A stretch of 64,000 nucleotides of DNA, from NCBI GenBank assembly GCA_027449885.1, contig DAIDKS010000016.1, positions 32,083-96,082 of the forward strand, written 5' to 3'. Shown here one piece after another: positions 54,878 through 61,769 of this stretch (positions are counted from its first letter, which is position 1; every line of letters begins with the position of its first letter). The notes beneath the pieces are model-generated. The model ran no database searches. It was given only the letters and a program-made list of their open reading frames with translations, and was not told the origin of the DNA. This stretch comes from Acidimicrobiaceae bacterium. GTDB taxonomy: Bacteria; Actinomycetota; Acidimicrobiia; Acidimicrobiales; RAAP-2. The position numbers and the translations under genes are program-made.

Positions 54878-55366
54878 GTGACGGATTTCCACCAGTTGCG
54901 TCGCGTTCCCGGAGACAGCCCGTTTCCCCGAGAGATCGGCCCGAACGAGGTGTCGGCGCGTCGGGCGCTGGCCCGGTGTCGGGTGACCATGCTGCCCGCG
55001 ACGACGGCGGCCGTCGCCTCGAACGAGGTCAACAAGGGTGACGTCCTCGCGACCGCGCGGGTGGCGGGAATCCAGGCCGCGAAGCAGGCCGCCGTCCTGA
55101 TCCCGATGGCTCATCCGGTGCTCGTGGGGAGCGTCTACGTGAACTTCACCATCGCGGAGACCTCGATCGAGATCGAGGCCAGCGTCGACACCATCGACCG
55201 TACCGGGGTCGAGATGGAGGCGTTGACCGCGGTGACGGTGGCGGCCCTCACCATCTACGACATGTGCAAGTCGATCGACCGGACGATGACCGTGGAGGGC
55301 GTGGCGCTCTGGGAGAAGTCCGGCGGGCGTTCCGGGACCTGGCGCCGCGGCGACGGCGACAACTGA
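54878..55366 (+). CDS. moaC: Cyclic pyranopterin monophosphate synthase MoaC
   Basis: This 162-residue enzyme acts with MoaA to make the molybdopterin precursor. Motifs: KGDVLATARVAGIQAAKQAAVLIPMAHPVLVGSVYVNF (the usual CHP is AHP here), DRTGVEMEALTAVTVAALTIYDMCKSIDRTM and the final VEGVALWEKSGGRSGTW. The lysines and Asp of the active site are in the KSIDR and VEM/KSGG strings. In most MoaC the third string reads LIPLCHPL, so the Cys-to-Ala change is a small oddity. pafBC starts one base after the stop. Confidence 0.92.
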   Translation: MTDFHQLRRVPGDSPFPREIGPNEVSARRALARCRVTMLPATTAAVASNEVNKGDVLATARVAGIQAAKQAAVLIPMAHPVLVGSVYVNFTIAETSIEIEASVDTIDRTGVEMEALTAVTVAALTIYDMCKSIDRTMTVEGVALWEKSGGRSGTWRRGDGDN

Positions 55367-55367
55367 G

Positions 55368-57305
55368 ATGGCCCTGCGCAACGATCAAGAGGAGAGTCGC
55401 GAGCGTCAGCTCGCCCTCACGCTGCTGCTGCAGGAGGCGTCGGCTCAGCGCCCGTTGACCCAGGACGACATCGTCACCCATCTCATGATCGACGAGTACC
55501 CGGTCGATCCCAAGCGTCCCCGCAAGGTTCGCGCGTACCAGGGCTCCGACGAGGCGGTCCGGCAGATGTTCGAGCGGGACAAGAAGCGCATCCGCCAGCT
55601 CGGCTACCAGATCGAGACCGTGGCGATGGACGGTGGATCCACCGGGTACTGGATCGACGACGACGCGGTGGGCGCCACGAACCTCGACCTCTCGAACGAC
55701 GAGGAGGCCGTCATTCGAACGGCCCTCGCCCTGTACGGGTTCGGGCCGAGCGGAGCGATCGGACTCTTCGGTGACGGTCGCGTGCCGGACGGGGGGCTCG
55801 AGGCCTCGCAGTTCCTCAACCCGATCGTGCGGGCGCTGCGGCGGGGCCGCACCCTGCGCTTCGGCTACTTCTCCTCGGCGGACAAGCTTCGCGAGGTGGA
55901 TCCGCTGGCCCTGGTCGTCGTCGACGGCGCCACGTACCTGGTCGGCCGTCCGGCGGGGACCGCCGAGATCCGCGGATATCGTCTCTCGCGCATCACCTCG
56001 ATGCCGAACGTGGGAGGTGAGTTCGAGGAGGTCGACGCGGCGACACGCGATCTGGCCCTCGCGTGGCGCCCCCAGTACGGAAAGGCCCCGAAGCCCCTTG
56101 ACGTGCTCATCACGACCAGCGCCGCGATGGGCTCGCTCATCGCCCGCCAGCACCCGGGGGCGGCGATCGCCCGCAAGCGCGACGGCGTCGTGGAGGTTGG
56201 GTTGAGATTCGATGGGCCCCGCGAAGCGCTGCGCTTCGTGCTCGGGGCCGGGACGCGGGTACGTGTCGAGAGCCCGAAGTCTTTGCGCGCCGACCTGCGA
56301 CGGTGGCTCGACGGGGTCAACCGGGGACCACGCCCGGACGTGACGTCGACCCGAGGTGCCACCTCGTCGCCGGTGACGAGCCTCGGCCAAGCCCTCCTCC
56401 TTCTGCGAGCGGTCCAGCGCCATCCCGACGGGCTTCGGATCAGCGATCTGTCATCACGCTTCGCGATGAGTGCCGAGCTCGTGCGGCACATCATGGATCG
56501 GCTCACGACGTTCGAGCCCCTGGGTGGTCGCTTCGGATTCCCCGCTCACATCGTCAAGGAGTGCGACGACTGGGAGCACGAGGAGTCGGACGACTCGCTC
56601 TATCGGGCGGAGGAGTTTGATCCCCGGGGAGCGGTGACCCTGCGCCCCCTGCGGTGGCAAGACCTCTTCGAGCTCAACGTGGCGCTGCGGGAGGCCGCTC
56701 ACGTCTATGACGACCCCGCGATCGAGTCGGCGATCGCGAAGATCGAGGCGGCGGTGGACGGCCGAGTACGACTCGACGCCGCCGAGTCTGATGAGGTCAC
56801 CGGTATCGTCCGTGACGCGATCTCCCGGGGCGAGCGCCTCAAGATCACGTACGCGTCCCTGCGCTCGGGCGAGCCCGAAGAGCGGGTCATCGAACCTCGT
56901 GAGATTCGCGTGCTGAACGGGATCGCCTACGTTCGGGCGTTCTGCACGTCGCGTGACGCGTGGCTCACGTTCCGAGTCGACCGCGTGGGCGCCGTCCTCG
57001 CCCGATCGGCCGCGAACGATCCACGCCCCGATGACGCGGACGCCCTCTGGCTGACTCAGGTCGGCGAGGGGGGCGACGAGGTGGTCGTCGTGATGAACCC
57101 GGAGCAGCGTTGGCTCTTCGAGCCCCTGCCTGGAGCCACGTGGAGCTGGGCGTCGGACGGCCGTCCGGCCGTCCGGTTCCGCGTCATCGATCGGGCCTTC
57201 CTCGACCACCTGCTGGTGCAGGCCGGTCCCGGCGCCGTCGTCGCGACCCCGGCGTTCGCCGACGCGGGTCGGGACCTGGCGCGAGCGATGCGCGACCTCC
57301 TCTGA
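55368..57305 (+). CDS. pafBC: Fused PafB-PafC WYL-domain transcriptional regulator
   Basis: This 645-residue protein joins two units. The first (1-315) has a winged helix (QLALTLLLQEASAQRPLTQDDIVTHL...FERDKKRIRQLGYQIET) and a WYL domain (RTLRFGYFSSADKLREVDPLALVVVDGATYLVGR). The second (340-645) has another helix-turn-helix (SLGQALLLLRAVQRHPDGLRISDLSSRF) and WYL region (LKITYASLRSGEPEERVIEPREIRVLNGIAYVRAFC). PafBC activates DNA-damage genes in Actinobacteria and is usually two genes, though natural fusions are known. Here it is not beside proteasome genes but next to moaC and a relaxase-like gene. Confidence 0.9.
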   Translation: MALRNDQEESRERQLALTLLLQEASAQRPLTQDDIVTHLMIDEYPVDPKRPRKVRAYQGSDEAVRQMFERDKKRIRQLGYQIETVAMDGGSTGYWIDDDAVGATNLDLSNDEEAVIRTALALYGFGPSGAIGLFGDGRVPDGGLEASQFLNPIVRALRRGRTLRFGYFSSADKLREVDPLALVVVDGATYLVGRPAGTAEIRGYRLSRITSMPNVGGEFEEVDAATRDLALAWRPQYGKAPKPLDVLITTSAAMGSLIARQHPGAAIARKRDGVVEVGLRFDGPREALRFVLGAGTRVRVESPKSLRADLRRWLDGVNRGPRPDVTSTRGATSSPVTSLGQALLLLRAVQRHPDGLRISDLSSRFAMSAELVRHIMDRLTTFEPLGGRFGFPAHIVKECDDWEHEESDDSLYRAEEFDPRGAVTLRPLRWQDLFELNVALREAAHVYDDPAIESAIAKIEAAVDGRVRLDAAESDEVTGIVRDAISRGERLKITYASLRSGEPEERVIEPREIRVLNGIAYVRAFCTSRDAWLTFRVDRVGAVLARSAANDPRPDDADALWLTQVGEGGDEVVVVMNPEQRWLFEPLPGATWSWASDGRPAVRFRVIDRAFLDHLLVQAGPGAVVATPAFADAGRDLARAMRDLL

Positions 57306-57340
57306 ACCGACCGTTGGCGAGGGGTGAGGGTGCCCCGCCC

Positions 57341-58366
57341 GTGATCGTCGTCCTGACTCGCACCTCGAGCGACGTTCGCTACTTGACCGATGACGCGGCG
57401 AACGAGATCGACGGACTACGGGACGGGGGACCCGAGTGGTGGGTTCGCTCCGTCGACGAGACGACGAGGACGGCCGCCGACGTCCTGCGAGGCAGTTCAC
57501 GGTCGCGCGTCGTCGGTTACGACCTGGTGATGTCCGCCCCGCGGGCCGTCTCGGCGCTGATGGCGCTCGACGAGGTCAGTGGCTCCGCGATCGTGGCCGC
57601 CCACCGAGCCGCCGTGGCCGAGGCGGTCGACTACCTCGCCCGCCGGGCGACGGTGCACTGTTCGACGCGACGGGGGGAGGAGAACGCCACCCGTGCTCTG
57701 CTCGGTCCGGTGGTCTCGTTCACCCACGGCATCAACCGTGCGGGCGAGCCCCATCTTCACGATCACGTCCTCGTGGGATCGGGCCTGGAGGATCGGGACG
57801 GAGTGGTGAGCGCGCGACACCTCCGCTATCACGTGAGGGCCGCCGACGCCCTCTACCGCTCGCGCTTGCGCCACAGTGTCAACGGTGCGACCCCGTGGAC
57901 GGTGCGCCGGCCCTTCGCCGGATCGGAAGTCGTCGAAGGGCTCGACGCGGGTGCCTTCGTCTGTTGGTCAGGGGAGCGCGCGCGCGGCGGGAGCAAACTC
58001 GCCTGGACGCGTGACGGCGCGACGAGTCGGTGGCGACGCGACTTGGCGGAGGCGGAGCCCATCGGCGTCGACGTGCCCCGGCGGTCGGCTCGACTCGATC
58101 ACCACGTGGTGGAGCGGGGCGTGATCGCCACGGGGCGTCTCTTCCGACGCGACATCGTCGGGGCGGTCGCCGACGCCTGGTCTCACGGCGCGCGTTCGTC
58201 CGAGGTCGAGGCACTGGTGGACGCGGCGCTGGCGGGTCGGTTACGGGGGTCCCTGGCCGAGGAGGCCGCCGTGTCGGGTGGGGAGCGGGTGATCCTCGCG
58301 TCGCGACTCATCGACGGGGCGCGCGCCGGACGGCATCGCACGGTCGCGCTCGAGCGTGAACCGTGA
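57341..58366 (+). CDS. TrwC/MobF-type relaxase domain protein without helicase
   Basis: This 341-residue protein has the MobF relaxase fold: a possible nucleophile Tyr14 in TSSDVRYLTDDAAN, GPEWWV, YDLVMSAPRAVSALMAL and the metal triad H138, H140, H142 in GEPHLHDHVLVGSG, followed by RHLRYHVRAADALYRSRLRHSV. Such enzymes nick and covalently hold oriT DNA. TrwC and TraI are three times longer with a helicase; that part is missing. No oriT was recognised. The last 126 bases overlap the convergent coupling-protein gene. GTG 57341 was chosen for its GAGGG about 10 bases upstream; TTG 57314 is possible. Confidence 0.82.
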   Translation: MIVVLTRTSSDVRYLTDDAANEIDGLRDGGPEWWVRSVDETTRTAADVLRGSSRSRVVGYDLVMSAPRAVSALMALDEVSGSAIVAAHRAAVAEAVDYLARRATVHCSTRRGEENATRALLGPVVSFTHGINRAGEPHLHDHVLVGSGLEDRDGVVSARHLRYHVRAADALYRSRLRHSVNGATPWTVRRPFAGSEVVEGLDAGAFVCWSGERARGGSKLAWTRDGATSRWRRDLAEAEPIGVDVPRRSARLDHHVVERGVIATGRLFRRDIVGAVADAWSHGARSSEVEALVDAALAGRLRGSLAEEAAVSGGERVILASRLIDGARAGRHRTVALEREP

Positions 58367-59644
58367 GTCGTGGTAGAAGGGCGCGAGCCGGGTCCAACTC
58401 ACCTGCTTCGACGGCCCCATCGTCAGGGCGTAGCCGGGACGTCCGTGTGCCACGTCCGCGGCGCTCAGGCGGTCTCGTTCGATCCAGCCCGTTGCCTGTC
58501 CCCGGCGACGGCGACGTGATCGCTGCTGTGTTCTCGTCGGGGTCGGGTGGCGTCCACCGAGCGTCGCGATGAGGTCCAGGGTGGATCGGTCCGCGATGCC
58601 CGGGAAGATCACGGTGGTGGGGAAGAGCGACGGGAAGGATCCGGCCTCGGTGCCCCACCGGGATCGGGCTTGGGAGAGGTCTTGGAGGCAGGCGAGGGTG
58701 AGCACTCCCTGCCCCCCACCCTCCGAGACGATCGAGGCGAGATCGGGGAGTGGCGCGACGTTCGCGAGCTCGTCGAGCGCCAGAAGAAGACCCGGACCGT
58801 GCGGGAATCGTTGGTAGGCGGAGTGGACCACTTCGTCGATGAGGCCAACGACGAGGGGCGCCGAGACGGCGTGATGGCGACGTGGCGCGACGATGTGCAA
58901 GTGGTGCCCGCCGCTGAGCAGGGCGGCGACGTCGATCGACGGCAGGGCGGCCGCGGCGCGTGCCGCCATGGTGCGTAGACCAGCGAAGAGGCCCGCGGCC
59001 GTCGACCAGATGCTGGAGAGCTCTCGATCCTCCGAGGCGAGCACCCCCGTGATGGTTGCGACTGCCGGATGAGATTCGCCGTAGTGGTGGCGCAGTACGG
59101 CGCAGGCGTCGTCGCTCACGCGTGCGTCGATCTGATGCGCCACGTCGGCGAGGCTGGTCGACGAGAGCGCAGCGGCGTGCAGCAGCGGGGCGACGAGTGC
59201 CGCGGCACGCTCCGTCCAGTGATCACCGGGTCCGTCGACGCGGCGGCGGGCCGAGGCCACGAGTGAACGAGTGATGAGAATGGAGCGGTCCCACGAATGA
59301 GCGCTCACCAGGGGCGAATAGCCGACTCGCCGCACGTGCGCGGGGGCGGGTACCTCTCCCGATGGATCGAAGAGCAGGGTCGTGACGTCGCGGCGGATAC
59401 GACTCGTCACCTCTACGACGTCGGGCTTCGTCGACGTGGTCACGACGGCGCGCGAGGTGAGCAGCAGATTGGGAATGATGATCGACGTCGTCTTGCCGCT
59501 GCGTGTGGGTCCGATGATGAGTGCAGCACGTTCGTGGTCGGTCGCCACATCACCTCCGTCGCTCACCCCGAGGAAGATGCCGTCGTCGTTCATCGACGAC
59601 CAACGGTCGCTCGACACGCAAATGCTTGACATTGCTCGGTGCAC
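58241..59644 (-). CDS. VirD4/TraG-like coupling ATPase without membrane domain
   Basis: This 467-residue ATPase has Walker A in AALIIGPTRSGKTTSIIIPNLL, then VVTTSTKPDVVEVTS, Walker B in GLLLALDELANVAPLPDLASIVSEGGGQGVLTLACLQDLSQARSRWG and a late FPTTVIFPGIADRSTLDLIATLGG. These are TraG/VirD4 coupling-protein motifs. The N-terminal transmembrane segments that anchor these proteins are absent, so it is probably soluble. The start is unsure: GTG 59644, ATG 59632 or ATG 59593. With the relaxase it makes a two-gene transfer-like module without other secretion genes. Confidence 0.85.
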   Translation of the reverse strand: MHRAMSSICVSSDRWSSMNDDGIFLGVSDGGDVATDHERAALIIGPTRSGKTTSIIIPNLLLTSRAVVTTSTKPDVVEVTSRIRRDVTTLLFDPSGEVPAPAHVRRVGYSPLVSAHSWDRSILITRSLVASARRRVDGPGDHWTERAAALVAPLLHAAALSSTSLADVAHQIDARVSDDACAVLRHHYGESHPAVATITGVLASEDRELSSIWSTAAGLFAGLRTMAARAAAALPSIDVAALLSGGHHLHIVAPRRHHAVSAPLVVGLIDEVVHSAYQRFPHGPGLLLALDELANVAPLPDLASIVSEGGGQGVLTLACLQDLSQARSRWGTEAGSFPSLFPTTVIFPGIADRSTLDLIATLGGRHPTPTRTQQRSRRRRRGQATGWIERDRLSAADVAHGRPGYALTMGPSKQVSWTRLAPFYHDSRFTLERDRAMPSGARPVDESRREDHPLPTRHGGLLGQGPP

Positions 59645-59889
59645 CTAGTGAACTTTGAATTGTTCGATCACGAAGAAGGTCAACGAAGTGCCGAAGTCCA
59701 TTGGCGGTCTTTGTCCACGTCGGTTCTTCATGGTCGGACCGTGCACTGCGGTCGCGCGTCGCACAGCTGGGATGCTGGGCGGAACGTGAGCGAGTTCACG
59801 CCGAGCGAGCATGCATCGATGACACGGTGTGACCAAGGTGGTTATCCGCGATGACGACTCGACTCACTGATATATCCCAAGGAGGGAAC
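59645..59889. other. Intergenic region upstream of the H1-like gene
   Basis: About 245 bases that are less GC-rich than their surroundings. An open frame of 71 codons (59639-59854) has no family resemblance and no good start signal, so it was not called. A TATATC-like AT-rich stretch (59869-59877) lies just before the AAGGAGG of the H1-like gene. No tRNA or repeat is seen. Confidence 0.4.
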
Positions 59890-60198
59890 GTGGCAACTGC
59901 CGCCAAGAAGGCCCCGGCCAAGAAGGCTCCGGCCAAGAAGGCGCCGGCGAAGAAGGCCGCCGCCAAGAAGGCTCCGGCCAAGAAGGCCGTCGCCAAGAAG
60001 GCTCCGGCCAAGAAGGCGCCAGCGAAGAAGGCCCCGGCGAAGAAGGCTCCGGCCAAGAAGGCGCCCGCGAAGAAGGCTCCGGCGAAGAAGGCCGTCGCCA
60101 AGAAGGCTCCGGCGAAGAAGGCGCCCGCGAAGAAGGCTCCGGCGAAGAAGGCCGTCGCCAAGAAGGCTCCGGCGAAGAAGGCTCCGGCCAAGAAGTAG
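59890..60198 (+). CDS. Histone H1-like lysine/alanine/proline repeat protein
   Basis: This 102-residue protein is MATAAKK followed by 19 copies of a five-residue unit A-x-A-K-K, where x is Pro in most and Val or Ala in a few. It is extremely basic and has no globular domain, unlike HU fusions of Mycobacterium or Streptomyces that carry a similar tail. GTG 59890 has a strong AAGGAGG 7-8 bases upstream; an in-frame ATG at 59851 is less likely. Comparable tails in AlgP and Hc1 compact DNA, so a nucleoid-binding role is likely but inferred. A strong hairpin terminator follows. Confidence 0.85.
   Translation: MATAAKKAPAKKAPAKKAPAKKAAAKKAPAKKAVAKKAPAKKAPAKKAPAKKAPAKKAPAKKAPAKKAVAKKAPAKKAPAKKAPAKKAVAKKAPAKKAPAKK
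59911..60195 (+). repeat. Tandem 15-bp coding repeat, 19 units
   Basis: Units of the form GCnCCGGCnAAGAAG (Ala-Pro-Ala-Lys-Lys) with third-base changes between copies. All lysines use AAG. The repeats are in frame and could change number by slippage or recombination. Confidence 0.9.
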
Positions 60199-60228
60199 AG
60201 CCGCGGCAGTTTCGCCGCTGACTGCGGC

Positions 60229-60262
60229 GCAGAGAGCGGGGAGTCAGCTCCCCGCTCTCTGC
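60229..60262. terminator. Strong hairpin terminator between convergent genes
   Basis: GCAGAGAGCGGGGAG (60229-60243) and its exact complement (60248-60262) form a 15-bp perfect stem with a TCAG loop. It lies 30 bases after the H1-like stop. The loop and 3' arm are the last codons and stop of the fbiD/cofC gene, so it serves plus-strand transcripts and may fold in both. There is only a weak T-run (ATTGATT). Confidence 0.75.
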
Positions 60263-60816
60263 ATTGATTCGGGAATGTCATCCGGCTCATCGACATCCCA
60301 CGACCACGGGGACGGTGAGAGAACGGTGACGGGAAGGCCCAGCCGCCGAGCCTCCTCGACGTGCCGTTGCGCCGAATGCGTACCGAAGCGAAAGACGAAC
60401 TCGAGACCGCTCGGCAGTGAGAGGAGATTGGTTCCGGTGCCGTGACGATCCGGGACGATGACGGCCCCCTCGGGGGCATCCCATTGACCGAGGCCGGCGG
60501 GGAACGCGAGGTCGGCGGGTATCACGGTGATCCGAGTCGCTCTCGCGGACACGTGCCGGTAGGCCTCGCTGACGTCGGCGCTGAGATCGACGCCACGAGT
60601 CCTCACGGGCAGGCCACCCGCATCCCGAGCGACCGTCTCGGCGTCGATGTCGCTGCACGCCACGTAGACGGCGCGTGGGTGGCACGCGAGGATGACGTCT
60701 CGAGCGAGCGACGTCACCAGTGCGGTGACGTCGGGCACTCCCGCCCGTCGGAGACGCTGCTTCCCTCGACGCGGGGACTTCAGGGGCACGAGCATGACGT
60801 GCGATTCGGTCGGCAC
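60244..60816 (-). CDS. FbiD/CofC-type phospholactate/phosphoenolpyruvate guanylyltransferase
   Basis: This 190-residue protein has the CofC pattern: [20 protein letters not shown] at the N terminus, [28 protein letters not shown] with the nucleotide-site Asp, [27 protein letters not shown], and [12 protein letters not shown] at the end. These enzymes make the guanylated precursor of coenzyme F420. That implies F420 use, common in Acidimicrobiia-like Actinobacteria. GTG 60816 is preceded by TAGCAT 8 bases upstream. The stop codon lies in the loop of the shared terminator. Confidence 0.85.
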   Translation of the reverse strand: MPTESHVMLVPLKSPRRGKQRLRRAGVPDVTALVTSLARDVILACHPRAVYVACSDIDAETVARDAGGLPVRTRGVDLSADVSEAYRHVSARATRITVIPADLAFPAGLGQWDAPEGAVIVPDRHGTGTNLLSLPSGLEFVFRFGTHSAQRHVEEARRLGLPVTVLSPSPWSWDVDEPDDIPESMQRAGS

Positions 60817-60824
60817 TGGACTCG

Positions 60825-60844
60825 ATGCTAGGGGTCGGTAATCT
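60825..60844. promoter_or_regulatory. Back-to-back -10 elements of fbiD/cofC and rnhB
   Basis: TAGCAT on the minus strand (60825-60830) and TCGG-TAATCT on the plus strand (-10 at 60839-60844) are only 8 bases apart. The plus element is 6 bases before GTG 60851. Polymerases on the two promoters would exclude each other. Confidence 0.5.
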
Positions 60845-60850
60845 GACGGC

Positions 60851-61519
60851 GTGATGGGGGCCGTCGGACATCTCGATGCGGAGTTCGCCGCCCTGGCGCA
60901 GGGTCGATCCGTGGTGGGCATCGACGAGGTGGGGCGCGGAGCCTGGGCGGGTCCACTCGCCGTCGGGGCCGTCCTCATACGGGACGTTCGAGAGATTCCG
61001 AACGGTCTGAACGACTCCAAGCGGCTGACGCGCCGCCGTCGAGAGGGTCTCGTGGCCCCGGTGGCCGCGTGGGCGCACGGTGTCGCCGTGGGGTGGGCGA
61101 GTGCCGCCGAGATCGATGCGCTGGGTATTCGAATCGCACTCGCGGTGGCATCGCGCCGCGCGCTCGCCGGACTCCCGTTAGGAAAGGGTGATCGTCCCCT
61201 GATCCTGGTCGACGGTCCACTCGACCTGCTCTCGATGCCCGAGGGCGCCGCCGGGATTCTCGGAGACCTCGTGATCCCCTGCGCGATCGACGACGTGGTG
61301 CCGGTCGTGGGTGGTGACGGTGCCAGTGCCGTCATCGCTGCCGCATCGGTCGTCGCGAAGGTAGCTCGAGACGAAGTGATGCGTCAGCGTGATCGAGCGA
61401 CGCCCGGATACGGCTGGTCGCGAAACGTGGGCTACGGAACGTCGGAGCACCGCGCGGCGCTGAGCGCCCTCGGACCGACCGAGGAGCACCGTCGATCCTG
61501 GAACCTGCCGTCGGCGTAG
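60851..61519 (+). CDS. rnhB: Ribonuclease HII
   Basis: This 222-residue enzyme removes single ribonucleotides from DNA. It has VVGIDEVGRGAWAGPLAVGAVLI (Asp-Glu pair), LNDSKRLTRRRREGL, LILVDGPLDLL with the third Asp, and AAASVVAKVARDEVMRQRD with the fourth, then PGYGWSRNVGYGTSEHRAAL. The order and spacing are those of bacterial RNase HII. It is probably translated from a leaderless mRNA, and a T-tailed hairpin follows. Confidence 0.94.
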   Translation: MMGAVGHLDAEFAALAQGRSVVGIDEVGRGAWAGPLAVGAVLIRDVREIPNGLNDSKRLTRRRREGLVAPVAAWAHGVAVGWASAAEIDALGIRIALAVASRRALAGLPLGKGDRPLILVDGPLDLLSMPEGAAGILGDLVIPCAIDDVVPVVGGDGASAVIAAASVVAKVARDEVMRQRDRATPGYGWSRNVGYGTSEHRAALSALGPTEEHRRSWNLPSA

Positions 61520-61540
61520 CTCGGTCGTCGCTCTCGAGTC

Positions 61541-61569
61541 GGTCCCGGTCCGTCGGCGAGGGACCTTTT
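61541..61569 (+). terminator. Intrinsic terminator of rnhB
   Basis: GGTCCC (61541-61546) pairs with GGGACC (61560-61565), followed by TTTT. Only a six-base stem and four Ts, but correctly placed 22 bases after the rnhB stop. The rest of this 250-base gap, up to 61769, shows a TACACT -10 (61755-61760) for the transporter gene and nothing else recognised. Confidence 0.55.
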
Positions 61570-61769
61570 CCCCGATCTATCTGGTCGGATGGTCGACTGA
61601 TCGACGCGTCGCGGGCAACGGCGAGCGTCCCCGGCGTGGCGATCTCTCGTCGAACGATGCGGGCCGTGGAGGAGGGACGACGTGGCCGACTCGGAGCCAT
61701 CGGGGGGTCGTGAAGGGTCGAGCGTGGCGGGTGTAGGGGCGATGAGCCGTTCACTACACTTGCGCGGGT

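Noticed and set aside
59639..59854. 71-codon open frame in the gap before the H1-like gene
   Set aside because: No recognisable domain, no ribosome binding site, and no promoter spacing like the neighbours.
59796..60479. Long minus-strand open frame encoding a repeated [11 protein letters not shown] protein
   Set aside because: It is the mirror of the AxAKK repeats of the H1-like gene and has no signal, start site or family.
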